64,000 nt of DNA from Conus ventricosus (taxonomy: Eukaryota; Mollusca; Gastropoda; Neogastropoda; Conidae), in contig CM031628.1 of NCBI GenBank assembly GCA_018398815.1, positions 2,644,653 through 2,708,652 on the forward strand, written 5' to 3'. The notes under the pieces are model-generated. The model was not told the origin of the DNA. It ran no database searches and saw only the letters and a program-made list of their open reading frames with translations. This document shows, one piece after another, positions 34,738 to 46,828 of this stretch. The translations under genes were made by a program, and so were the position numbers. How positions within the stretch are numbered: position 1 is the first letter of the stretch; every line of letters starts with the position of its first letter.

Positions 34738-35850
34738 AAATATCCCCTACACGATAAAAACCCAAAAAGTTAATGATTATCGGGCTTTCTGACTGCCGAA
34801 GAAGAGGGGAGGTAGGGTCGGAGTACTCTTGGGAAAACCCATTTTTAAGTGGAAATCCCACAGGGAAGCACCCGGGCCCAGTCCTTTTTTAAACTATATT
34901 TATCAATGACTAACCGGAGCGATATCGAGTACGTGAAAAAAATTTTTGCGCGATACGAAGTTTTTTAGGGTGACCGCCCAATTACCGGAATAAAAAGGCC
35001 CTTTGACAACGGCAGGAGTGGTCACAAAAGTGGAACTTATTTTTCAATTTTCCCCCAAAAAGTGAAAGGGTTTAAAGGCAATGGGGAAAAAAAAAATCCA
35101 AAAACTGACTACCCCAATAAATTGGGAGATTCAAAAAAAAATACCAAAACTGCTTCGGGGAAAAAAGCCCCTTTTTGTTTCCCTTTTTGACTGTGATCTT
35201 ATTTTTGACCCCACTTAAAAAAAGCCATTAAAAACCCCAAACCCAAATGACTGGGTTGAATTACACGATCTTTCCCCTTTTAAATGAAAGACAAATTTCT
35301 GAAACTGTACAAAGCATTTAAAACAGACCCATGTGGAAGAAAGGGAAAAATGCATTTTGGCCCCCACTGAAAAAGGGAGGACAATGGGTGCCCGATAAAA
35401 AAGGGTCCAGAAAAGAGCGACTAAATTATTCCCAAATTTCAGAAATGACTTATAAAATTTGGGCCCTAAGTTATCGGGTTTTTTAACCTCTTAAAAGCCA
35501 AAAGGGGAAAAAGGGGACCTGATCCAAAAATATAAAATTTTTTTCACAAATTGGACATTTTGTTTTTAAAACTTTTTTTTAAAGGTGAGTAAGTCTGATA
35601 AAAACAAGAGGAAATTTGGAAGGGCAAATTGTTTGTTGGGTTTTTCTAATAAAATTTAAGGGGAAATTGGGTTTGTAACAGAGTAGTTAGCAGAGGGAAA
35701 ATTCTCTTCCGACCAACTTTAAAAACTCATTTGAGGGCACTTAACAATTTAAAAAAAGCCCCCCCTTCAGCCCTTAAATGCAGTTTGAAAATTTTTAAAA
35801 GTCTTAGAATTTGACTTTGAGGGACTGAGATTTTTCTATACCAAAAATTA
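34738..35850 (+). pseudogene. CR1-like LINE RT remnant (copy 2, degraded consensus)
   Basis: Aligns throughout with 9623-10690 but with inflated homopolymers and dropped bases (for example TTTTTTAAACTATATTTATC for TTTTACTATATTTATC). No frame is readable beyond short pieces. I regard this as the same element seen through an unpolished consensus. Confidence 0.75.
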
Positions 35851-37269
35851 TATATAATATTTTTTTTATAATAATATATATTTAAAAATTATGTAACCGT
35901 AAAAACGCTGGATTTACCCCCCTTGTGAAAATTTAAACTGACACAAAAAATTTGACGGAGCCATGAAAGCCGCGACCCCAAACAAGCTCCTACCAACCAA
36001 CCTACCAGGGTCAGATACCCGACAGGAGGAGGGTATACACAGTTTGGATAAAAAACTCTTTCAGACCCCTCCAAAACCTAAAAGAGTTCCTCTCAATTCT
36101 TCCTAAAGGGGGTAGCAAAAAAAAGAAACGGTTCTATCCCCGGGAAACCGATCCTTTTTAAACTCCCCCCCTTTTTTTAACTCCCGGGGGGGGGGGGTTG
36201 GGGGGAAAAATTTAGCCCGTCCCAAATTTTAACTCCCGGGGGAGTTAAAAAAAAACCCAAACCCCCAGAATAAAACCCCCCCCCCCTTTTTTTTTAAATT
36301 TTAAAAGATTAACCCCCCCCCCCCAAAACTTTCATTTTTATGTGTTATCATGGTATGAAAAAATAAACATTTAATATAAACCCCCCTCCCTCCCCCTCCT
36401 CTGTCTGTCTGCCTGCCCTGTCCCCCCCCCCCCCCCCCTCAATTTCTTTCAGTCTCTGGCTCACTCTCTCACCCCCCTTGTTTTGTTGTCTGTTTGTCTC
36501 TCTTAATCTTTTCCCCCCCTTCTTTGTTTTGTTTCTCTGTCTCCCGGGGTCTCTTTTGTCAGTCCCCCCCCCCCCCCCCCCAACCCACCTTTTTTAAACC
36601 CACTAAAAGGGGAAATTAAAGGGACAGCCCCCAAACACCCCCCCTTTCCCCCCCCCCCCCCCCCCCCCCCCCCCAGGTGTGCATTTTTTGGCCGTTTATC
36701 ATTTCATTTGTTGTGCATTTTTTTCCCCCCAATCCATCCGGAAGTTTTGATGACTTTTTCTTTTAGGAAACCTTCGGGTACCCCCTTTAAAGGGTTTTTA
36801 AAAGGCTGGTTTTTTTGGGTTTGGGACTGTGCAAATGATTGGAATGATTTTTTTATGAAAGGGTTTTTTTTTTTTTTTTTTTTTTTGTTTTCCCATGGCA
36901 AAACGGGGAAAAAAAATTCGGGAAGGCGCCCAAATAAAGTCACGCGCCGCCGGCCCTGCCGCTGTCAGTCAGTGCTTTCTGTGGGTCAGTCCGTCGGGGA
37001 ACCCTAGCGCAAAAACCCCGGGGGGCCCCCGGGTTTTTCCCCCAAGCTTGGGGGAAAATATTATGGGAAAGATGAGGTAGTCCCCAAACTTTAGATTCTC
37101 TCTAGGTAAAAGGTAAAGGGATGCTGGGGTTTCACCCGAGTGAAAAAAAACTTTTTAAATTATCTTCTAAATGGACACACAGTTTTGCGTGGGGTTTGAA
37201 AAAAAAAGTTCTAAAAACAGATGGGCACATTTTTAAAACAGTACTGAATAGTCCTACCTAACCAAAAAT
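35851..37269. other. Spacer with reverse minisatellite unit and segment F1
   Basis: 35851-36600 matches 10691-11380, including a reverse-oriented minisatellite unit (about 36577-36640) and long C runs. 36675-37269 (F1) matches 41690-42240 (F2) and contains AGGTAAAAGGTAAAGGGATG, a corrupted AGGTCAAAGGTCAAGG motif. No gene. All in the homopolymer-inflated zone. Confidence 0.55.
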
Positions 37270-38815
37270 TTCCGAATTTGGTGGGGGGGTGGGGGGGAGG
37301 GCTGTTCTGAACCTGTCCCGTTCAAATTTCCCCGTAGTGGTTTTTTAAAGGGGTTTTTTTTTTAAAGTTTTCCTTTTGTTTTGTTTTTTTTTTTAAGTTT
37401 TCAGGGGTTGGGGGGGGGGGGGGGGGGGGGGGTGTTCTGAAATGCTGCAAATTTAAATCCCCTCAAGTGTTTTAAAGGGGTGTTGGGGGAGGGGGGGGGG
37501 GGGGGGGCTGTTTTTGAAAAAAAAATCCCCCTTTTAAAACCCGGGGGGTGTTTTTTGGTGTTTTAAGGGGGGGGGGGGGGGGGGGGGGGGGGGGTTTGGG
37601 GGGGGGGGGGGGCCTGTCCCAGTTTTAACTCCCCCAAAGGGGTTTTATAGGTGTGTTTTTTTGGGGGGGGGGGGGGGGGGGGCTGGGGCTGGCCCCGTCC
37701 CCCGGTTTTAACCCCCCCTATTGTGTTTTATAAGTGCGTTAGGGGGGGGGGGGGGGGGGGGGGGTGGGTTTTGGCCCTGTCCAGTTTAACTCCCTTATAG
37801 ATTGTTTTTATAGGTGGTTTTTTTTTTTTTTTTTTGGGGGGGGGGGTGTTTTTGGCCCTTTTTCCCCCGTTTTTAAATCCCCCATTGGGGGGTTTTTTTA
37901 AAATGGGTTAGGGGGAGGGGGGGGGGGGGGGGGGGCCCGTTCTGGGCCTGTCCATTTTAATCCCTATTTGATAGTGTTTTTTTAGGTGTGTTGGGGGGGG
38001 GGGGGGGGGGCCCGTTTTTTGGGGGCCCCCCCCCCCCCCCCGTCCCCCCCGTTTAACTCCCCATTGTTTTTTTAAGGTTTGGGGGGGGGGGGGGGGTTTT
38101 TTTGGCCCTGTCCCAGTTTAAAATCCCCTATTGTGTTTTAAAAGGTGGTTGGGGGGGGGGGGGGGGGGGGGTGTTCCCGGGGCCCTGTCCCCCGTTTAAC
38201 TCCCCATAATTGTGTTTTATAGGGGGTGTTGGGGGGGGGGGGGGGGGTGTTTGGCCCTTCCCCTTTAACTCCCCTATTGTGTTTATAAGGGGGTTAGGGG
38301 AAAGGGGGGGGGGGGGCTGGTTCTGGGCCCGTCCCAGTTTTAAACCCCACCTATTGGGTTTTAAAAAGGTGTGTTTGGGGGGGGGGGGGGGGCTGTTTTC
38401 TGGGCCCGTCAAAAGTTTTTAACTCCAAAATTGTGTTTTATAGGGGTGTTTGGGGGGGGGGGGGGGGGGGTGTTCTGGCCCCCGTTTCCCGTTTTTAAAT
38501 CCCCCTTTTTTTTTTTTATAGGTTTGTTGGGGGGGTGTTCTGTATTTTGTTTTATAGGTGTGTTGGGGGGGCTGTTTTTGTATTTTTTTTATAGGGGTTT
38601 TTTGGGGGGGGGGGGGGGGGGGGGGGGGATGGGGGCTGTTTGGGGGCCCGTCCCCGTTTAAAACCCCCTATTGTGTTTTATTGGGGTGTTGGGGGCTGTT
38701 TCTGGGCCCCGTCCCCGTTTTTTAAATCCCCCATTGTTTTTTTTTAGGTGGGGTTGGGGGTGTTCTTATTGTGTTTTTTTAGGTGTTTGGGGGGGTTTTT
38801 CTGTATTGAAGAAGA
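37270..38815. repeat. Poly-G minisatellite array (degraded consensus)
   Basis: About 22 units of the same minisatellite as 11400-13845, with strongly inflated G, T and C runs. Confidence 0.9.
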
Positions 38816-40579
38816 AAAAGAAACACCCAAGGTGGGAGAACCCCGAGAAGCACGTCTTCACCTTCCTTTAGAGGGATCCTGTACCCCCCTTGGAGGCCCC
38901 GCGCTTTTGTTGACGATGGGTACAGGAAAGGCCGGCCCCTAATTTAAAATATCAAGGGACATAAATGCCCCCTGAACAGAGGTAAATTTGACTACAATGC
39001 AGCCATTAAAAGCCTTTTAAAGGGAGCATCCCCATTGGTGTACCAGCCCGTATTTCAGATGCGAGCCCCCCCCGGCGAAAAAAAACCACCCTCCCGCCCG
39101 CCAAGCCCACCCCCCAGACCCAACCCCCCCTGCCCGCGACAGATGAAACCCGGGCCCCTCCAGGCACCGCCCAAAAACTTTTTGCCCCTAAAAGGTTTTA
39201 GTGCCCTCAAGAGAGAACCAAAGTTGTTTGTTTTCCCACTGTTTAACAGGGGCTTTCCGGTGGTCAGTGGGGCCCCTTTTCCTTTACCTCCCCTGGACCT
39301 TTTTTCCGGGTCAGCCTAGTTAAGGCAAAAAAGGAAAAAAAAAACCCCAGGTGGGGAAACCCAAAAGAAGACTGTCTTCCCCCGGGCCTTTTGAGCAGTC
39401 CTGTACCACCCCTTGGGGGCCTTTGGGTGTGTTTTACGAAGGGGCCCGGCCCCGCGAGGACACTCTAAATTAAAAATTTTCAAGGGGGCATTTAAATGCT
39501 CCTGAACAGAGGTAAAAATTTTACAGGATGCGCCTTTCTTTTCCCTTTTTGCGTAACAGGTGACACTCCTCCGGGACACTCCCGTATGCCAGGCAAAAGG
39601 GGGTTTTTTTTGTTATGACCCTTTTTTTATCCCGCCATTAAGGCAGCCATAAATCCAACTTCGGGGGAAAACACAGGATGCAAACTCTTTAACCAACCTT
39701 TAAAACAGCATCCCCCTGGGTTTTACGCCCGAAATTTTATGACTCCCGAGCCCCCCCGGCGAAAAAAACCAAACCCTCCCAACTGCCCCAAACACACCCC
39801 ACAGACCCAAACCACCCCTCCCCCAGAAAGTGAAAACGTGGCCCCTCCCGAACCCGCCAAAGGGTTTTGCCATACGGTTTTTTATGTGCCCTCAAGGGGA
39901 GAATTTCCCAAGTTTTTTTTTTTTAGTCTTTCCCACTGTCAACAGGACTTTCCCTGTGGTCAGTGGGTCTTTCCTCACCGTCACTGGACCTTTCTCCAGG
40001 GTCAGCCTAGTTAAGGCAAAGAAGAAAAGAAACACCCGAAGGTGCTGGGGAGGACCCAGAGAAGCACTGTCTTCACCTGCCTTTAGAGCAGTCCTGTACC
40101 ACCCTTGGAGGCCTGCGCTGTGTTGACGATGGGTACAGGCACGCGCAGGACACTCTATTAAGATATCAAGGGACATAACTGCTCCTGAACAGAGGTAAAT
40201 TAGACTACAGGATGCAGCTCATAACAGCCTTAAAGCAGCATCCCCATGGGTGTACCAGCCCGTATTTCATGACTGCAGAGCCCACCGGCGAAAAACACCA
40301 CCCTCCAGCTGCCAAGCACACCCCACAGACCCAACCACCCCTGCCCGCAGACAGATGAAGACAGTGCCACTCCAGACACAGCCAAGCTTTCGCCATACGG
40401 TCTTATGTGCCCTCAAGAGAGAATCCAAAGTTGTAGTCTTTCCCACTGTCAACAGGACTTTCCCTGTGGTCAGTGGGTCTTTCCTCACCGTCACTGGACC
40501 TTTCTCCAGGGTCAGCCTAGTTAAGGCAAAGAAGAAAATAAACACCCGAAGGTGCTGGGGAGGACCCAGAGAAGCACTG
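38816..40579. repeat. Triplicated segment of about 510-690 bp inside the minisatellite
   Basis: Three head-to-tail copies start at about 38816, 39325 and 40015, each opening with AAGAAAAAGAAACACCC-like sequence and running through CATCAAGGGACATAA-, CACAGACCCAACC- and TTTCTCCAGGGTCAGCCTAG-type motifs. The third copy (40015-40527) is clean; the first two are homopolymer-corrupted. A partial fourth start (40528-40579, ending GAGAAGCACTGTATTG) runs into the minisatellite, sharing CTGTATTG at the junction. No recognisable gene. Confidence 0.8.
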
Positions 40580-41565
40580 TATTGTGTTTTATAGGTGTGT
40601 TGGGGGCTGTTCTGTATTGTGTTTTATAGGTGTGTTGGGGGGCTGTTCTGTATTGTGTTTTATAGGTGTGTTGGGGGCTGTTCTGTATTGTGTTTTATAG
40701 GTGTGTTGGGGGCTGTTCTGGGCCTGTCCCAGGTTTACTCCCTACTGTGTTTTAAAAGTGTTTTTATAGGTGTGCTGGGGGGGGGGGGGGGGGGGGGGGG
40801 GGCTGTTCTGGACCTGACCCAGTTTTATCCCCTACTGTGTTTTAAAAGTGTTTTATAGGTGTGCTGGGGGGGGGGGGGGGGGGGGCTGTTCTGGACCTGT
40901 CCCAGTTTTACTCCCCTACTGTGTTTTTAAAAGTGTTTTATAGGTGTGCTGGGGGGGGGGGGGGGGGCTGTTCTGGACCTGTCCCAGTTTAACTCCCCTA
41001 ATGTGTTTTATAGGTGTGTTGGGGGGGGGGGGGGGGAGAGGGGGGGCTGTTCTGGCCTGTCCACTTTAACTCCCTACTGTGTTTTATAGGTGTGATAGTG
41101 GGGGGTGCTGTTCTGGGCCTATCCCAGTTTAACTCCACTATAGTCTTTAATGGGTGTTGTTGGGTGGGGGGGGGGGGGGGGCTGTTCTGGGCCTGTCCCA
41201 CTTTATCTCCCCTATTGTGTTTTATAGGTGTGTTGGTGGGGGGTGCTGTTTCTGGGCCTATCCCAGTTTAACTCCCCTATTGTGTTTTATAGGTGTGTTT
41301 GGGAGGGGGGGGGGGGGGCTGTTCTGGGCCTGTCCCAGTTTAACTCCCCTATTGTGTTTTATAGGTGTGTTGGGGGTGGAGGGGGTGGAGGGTGGGGCTG
41401 TTCTGGGCCTGTCTCAGTTTAACTCCCCTATTGTGCTTTATAGGCGTGTTGGGGGGGGGGGGGGGGTTTTTGGCCTGTCCCAGTTTAACTCCCCTATTGC
41501 ATTTTATAGGCGTGTTGGGTGGGGGGGGGGGGGGGGGTTGCTGTTCCGGGCCTGTCCCAGAACAG
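40580..41565. repeat. Poly-G minisatellite array
   Basis: About 14 units, clean consensus, ending in a truncated unit GGCCTGTCCCAG joined to AACAGTCTCTCTGTCAGCG. Confidence 0.93.
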
Positions 41566-41648
41566 TCTCTCTGTCAGCGCCCCCCCCCCCCCCCCCCAAC
41601 ACACCTATTAAACACTACAAGGGAATTAAAGTGGGACAGACCCAGAAA

Positions 41649-41680
<32 letters not shown>

Positions 41681-42239
41681 AGTGTGTGCATGTTTTGGCC
41701 TGTTTTCTTTTCATTCTGTTGTGCATTTTTTTCACAATCCACCGTGAAGTTTTTGATGACTTTTCTTGTGGTACTTCAGTACACTTTGTGTTCAATGACG
41801 GGTTTGTTAGTAGGACTTTTTCAATGATGTGAATAGATTTTTTTTATGAAAGTTTTTTTTTTTTTTTTGTTGGTTTCCATGGCAAACTGGGAATAAATTG
41901 GGAAAGGGCATAGATGTCATGCGTCGTGGGCCGCCGTTCTGTAGTCAGTCGTTTCAGTCAGTCGTTTTTCAGTCAGTCGTTGTCGGTCAGCCCTTCGGGG
42001 ACCATAGCGCAAAAATTACTGGGGCCTATTTCCACAAGCTTGTTGAAATATTTTAGAAAGTATGGGATTGTGCCCGTCCTTTAGATTCTTTTAGGTCAAA
42101 GGTCAAGGCGCTGGGTCACCGAGTGAAAAATACTTATTCCTTATCTTTGACTGGCTCACAGATTGCGTGGGTTTGTTTAAAAATGTTCTACACAGATGGG
42201 ACTATTACAACAGTACTGTTTTAGTCGTTTACGGAATAA
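41566..42239. other. Reverse minisatellite unit, poly-C and segment F2
   Basis: 41580-41648 is one minisatellite unit in reverse orientation, followed by about 29 C (41651-41679). Segment F2 follows, with TCAGTCAGTCGT repeats (41943-41990) and AGGTCAAAGGTCAAGGCGCTG (split over 42090-42112), a motif common in molluscan repeats. No coding region. Confidence 0.55.
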
Positions 42240-45200
42240 CCAAAACTCGTTCTTGGAAGGGGGTGGGGTGCAGGGCGGTTTGAACCTGTCCCTGTTCAAC
42301 TCCCTGTAGTGTTTTTACTTTTTTTTTTAAATGTTTTTTGGGGTTTTGTTTTGTTTTATTTTTCAAGGGGGGGGGGGGGGGCTGGTTCTGAACATGCTGC
42401 AGGTTTAAATCCCCTAAAATGTTTTTATAGGTGTGTTTTTTTTGGGGGGGGGGGGGGGGGGGGCGGGGTTTTTGAACATATCCCAGTTTAACAACCGTGT
42501 GTGTTTTTAGGTGTTTGGGAGGGGGGGGGGGAGCGGGGGGGGGGGGGGGGGGGGAGGAGGTTTTTGGGCCTGTCCCAGTTAAACTCCCCAATTGTGTTTT
42601 ATAGGTGTGTTAGGCGGGTGGGGGGGGGGGCGTTTCTGGGGCCTGTCCAGTTAACTCCCTATTGTGTTTTATAGGCGTTGTTGGGGGGGGGGGGGGGGGG
42701 GGGCTGTTCTGGCATTGTCCCATTTTAAACTCCCCTATTGTGTTTTTATAGGCTTTGTTGGGGGGGGGGGGGGGGGCTGTTCTGGGCCCTGTCACGTTTA
42801 ACTCCCCTATTGTTTTTTTATAGGTGTGTTGGGGGGGGGGGGGGGGGGGCCTGTTTCTGGCCTGTTCCAGTTTTAACCCCTATTGTGTTTTTTTAGGTGT
42901 GTTGGGGGCTGTTCTTTATTTGTTTTATGGTGTGTGGGGGGGGCTGTTTGTATTGTGTTTATAGGTGTTTGGGGGTGGGGGCTGTTCTGGGCCTGTCCGT
43001 TTAATCCTATTGTGTTTTATAGGGTGTTGGGGGCTGTTCTGGGCCTGTCAGTTACTCCCTATTGTGTTTATAGGTGTGTTGGGGGGTGTCTGGGTTAGGT
43101 GTTGGGGGGCTGTTCTGATGTGTTTTATGGTGTGTTGGGGCTGTTCGTATTGTGTTTTATAGGTTGTTGGGGGGGGTCTGATTGGTTTATTGGTTGTTGG
43201 GGGGCTGTTCTGTATTGTGTTTTATAGGTTGTTGGGGCGTTCTGTATGTTTTTATAGGTTTGTGGGGGCGTCTGTTTTTATGTTTTGTTGTTTTATAGGT
43301 GTGTTGGAGGCTGTTCTGGGCTTCCCAGTTTATCCCTATGTGTTTTAAAGTTTTAGGTGTTGGGGGGGGGGGGGGGAGGTCTGTTCTGGACGCCTGTTTA
43401 ACTCCCTAATGTGTTTTTGGTGTGTTGGGGGGGGGGCTGTTCTGGCCTGTCCCACTTTAACTCCCTACTGTGTTTTTAGGTGTGTTGGTGGGGGGTGTGA
43501 CTGTTTGGGCCTTCCCAGTTTAACTCCCCTATTGTGTTTTATAGATGTGTTGGGGGAGGGGGGGGGGGGATGTTCTGGCCTGATCCCAGCTTAACTCCCT
43601 ATTGTGTTTTGTGTTGGGGGGTCTGTTCTGGGCCTTTCCCAGTTTAACTCCCTATTGTGTTTATGTGTGTTGGGGGGGGGGGGGGCGGGTGTTCTGGCCT
43701 GTCCAGTTTAACTCCCCTATTGTGTTTGTGTGTTGGGGGGCGCTGTTTGGGCCTGTCCCAGTTTAACTCCCCTATTGTGTTTATGTGTTGGGGGGGGGGC
43801 GGGGTTTGGGCCTGTCCAGTTTAACTCCCCTATTGGGTTTATGGTTGTTGGGGGGGGGGGGGGGGGGGCTGTTCTGGCCCTGTCCCAGTTTAACTCCCTA
43901 TTGTGTTTTATGAGTGTGTTAGGGGGGGGGGGGGGGGGCTGTTCTGGGCCTGTCCAGTTTAACTCCCCTATTGTGTTTTATTAGTGTGTTAGGGGGGGGG
44001 GGGGGGGCTGTTCTGGGCCTGTCCCAGTTTAACTCCCCTATAGATTGTGTTTTATAGGTGGTGTTGGGGGGGGGCTGTTCTGGCCCTGTCCCAGTTTAAC
44101 TCCCCTATTGTGTTTTATAAGGTGTGTTTAGGGGAGGGGGGGGGGGGGGGGCTGTTCTGGGCTGTCCAGTTTAACTCCCTTATAGATTGTGTTTTATAGG
44201 TGTGTTGGGGGGGGGGGGGGCTGTTCTGGCCCTGTCCCAGTTTAACTCCCTATTGTGTTTTATAACTGTGTTGGGGGAGGGGGGAGGGGTGTTCTGGGCC
44301 TGTCCCTGTTTAACTCCCCTATTGTGTTTTATAGGTGTGTTGGGGGGGGGGGGGGGGGCTGTTCTGGGCTGTCACAGTTTAACTCCCTATTGTGTTTTAT
44401 AGGTGTGTTGGGGGGGGGTGGGCGGGGGGTGTTCTGGCCCTGTTCCCAGTTTAACTCCCCTATTGTGTTTTTTAGGTGTGTTGGGGGGCTGTTCTGTATT
44501 GTGTTTTATAGGTGTGTTGGGGGGCTGTTCTGTATTGTGTTTTATAGGTGTGTTGAGGGGGGTGGGGGCTGTTCTGGGCCTGTCCCTGTTTAACTCCCTA
44601 TTGTGTTTTATAGGTGTGTTGGGGGGGCTGTTCGTGTAGTGTGTTTTATAGGTGTGTTGGGGGCTGTTCTGTATTGTGTTTTATAGGTGTTGTTGGGGGC
44701 TGTACTGGGCCTGTCCCAGTTTAACTCCCCTATTTTTTAAGTGTTTTATAGGTGTGTTGGTGGGGGGTGGTGGTATGGGCGGCGGTTTCTGCTATTGTGT
44801 TTTATAGGTGTGTTGGGGGGGGTGTGTACTGGGTATTGTTTGTTTTCTATTGTGTTTTTAGGTGTGTTGGGGGGGGGCTGTTCTGGGCCTGTCCCAGTTT
44901 TACTCCCTATGTGTTTTTAAAGTGTTTTATAGGTGTGCTGTGTGAGGGTGGGGGGGGGCTGTTCTGTATTGTGTTTTTAGGTATGTTGGGGGCTGTTCTG
45001 TATTGTGTTTTATAGGTGTGTTGGGGGGGGGGGGGGCTGTTCTGGCCTGTCCCATTTACTCCTATTGTTTTTTTTTAGGTGTGTGTGGGGGGGCTGTTCT
45101 GGGCCTGTCCCGTTTACTCCCCCTATGTGTTTTAAGTGTTATTAGGTGTGGGGGGGGGGGGGGGGGGGGTGTCTGTTCTGGGCCTGTCACTGTATCTCTA

Positions 45201-46828
45201 TTGTGTTTTATAGGGTGTGTTGGGGGGGGTGCTGTTCTGGGCCTATCCAGTTTAACTCCATTATAGTCTTTAAATGGGTGTTGTGGGGGGGGGGGGGGGG
45301 GGGGGGGGCTGTTCTGGGCCTGTCCTCACGTTTATCCCCTAATGTGTTTTATAGGTGTGTTGGGGGGGGGGGGGGGGGGCTGTGTCTGGGCCTATCCCAG
45401 TTTAACTCCCTATGTGTTTTATGGTGTGTTCGGGGGGGGGGGATTCTGGGCCTGATCCCAGCTTTAACTCCCTATTTAGTTTTAATGGTGTGTTGGGGGG
45501 GGGGGGGGGGGGGGCGGGGAGGGGGGCTGTTCTGGCCCTGTCCCAGTTTAACTCCCCTATTGTGTTTTATAGGTGTGTTGGGTGGGGGGGGGGGGGGGGG
45601 CTGTTCTGGCCTGTCCCAGCTTATACTCCCTATTGTTGTTTAGGTGTGTTGGTGGGGGGGGGGGGGTGCTGTTCTGGGCCTGTCCCAGTTTAACTCCCCT
45701 ATTGTGTTTTATAGGTGTGTTGGGGGGGGGGGGGGGGGGGGGCTGTTCTGGACCTGTCCCAGTTTAACTCCCTATTGTGTTTTGTGTTGGGGGGCGTGTT
45801 TCTGGGCCTGCCATTTAACTCCCTATTGTGTTTTGTGTTGGGGGGGCTGTTCTGGGCCTGTCCCAGTTTAACTCCCCTATTGTGTTTTATAGGTGTGTTG
45901 TGGGGGGGGGGGGGGGGGGCTTGTTCTGGACCTGTCCCAGTTTAACTCCCCTATTGTGTTTTAAGGTGTGTTGTGGGGGGGGGGGGGGGGGGGCTGTTCT
46001 GGCCTGTCCCACTTTAACTCCCTATTGTGTTTTTTAGTGTGTTTGGGGGGGGGGGGGGGGGGGCTGTTCTGGACCTGTCTCAGTTTAACTCCCCTATTGT
46101 GTTTTATAGGTGTGTTGTGGGGGGGGTGGGGGGGGGGTCTGGACCTGTCCCAGTTTAACTCCCTATTGTGTTTTAAAGGACGTGTTGTGGGGGTGGGTGG
46201 GGTGGAGGGGGGCTGTTCTGGGCCTGTCCCAATATAACTCCCCTATTGTATTTTATAGGTGTGTTGGTGGGGGTCTGTCCCAGTTTAACTCCACTATTAT
46301 CTACAGTCCTTAATAGGTGTTCGGGGGGGAGGAGGGGGGCTGTTCTGGGCCTGTTGGTGGGGGGGTCTAACCCAGTTTAACTCCACTATAGTCCTTAATA
46401 GGTGTTGTTGGGGTGGGGGGGGGGGGGGGGCGGGGCTGTTCTGGGCCTGTCCCAGTTTAACTCCCCTATTGTGTTTTATAGGTCTGTTGGGGGGGGGGGG
46501 GGGGGGGAGGGGGGGCTGTTCTGGGCCTGTCCCAGTATAACTCCCCTATTGTATTTTATAGGTGTGTTGGTGGGGGTCTGTCCAGTTTAACTCCCCTATT
46601 GTATTTTATGGTGTGTTGGTGGGGGCCTGTCCCAGTTTAACTCCCCTATTGTATTTTATAGGTGTGTTGGTGGGGGGTCTGTCCTAGTTTAACTCCCCTA
46701 TTGTATTTTATAGGTGTGTTGGTGGGGGTCTGTCCCAGTTTAACCCCCCTATTGTATTTTATAGGTGTGTTGGTGGGGGCCTGTCCTAGTTTAACTCCCC
46801 TATTGTATTTTATAGGTGTGTTGGTGGG
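42240..46828. repeat. Poly-G minisatellite array, longest block
   Basis: About 65 units. 42240-43700 is heterogeneous with dropped bases. The last stretch (about 46240-46828) consists of a homogeneous G-poor variant, TTGTATTTTATAGGTGTGTT + GGTGGGGGTCTGTCC, in which the LTR retrotransposon is inserted. Confidence 0.95.
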
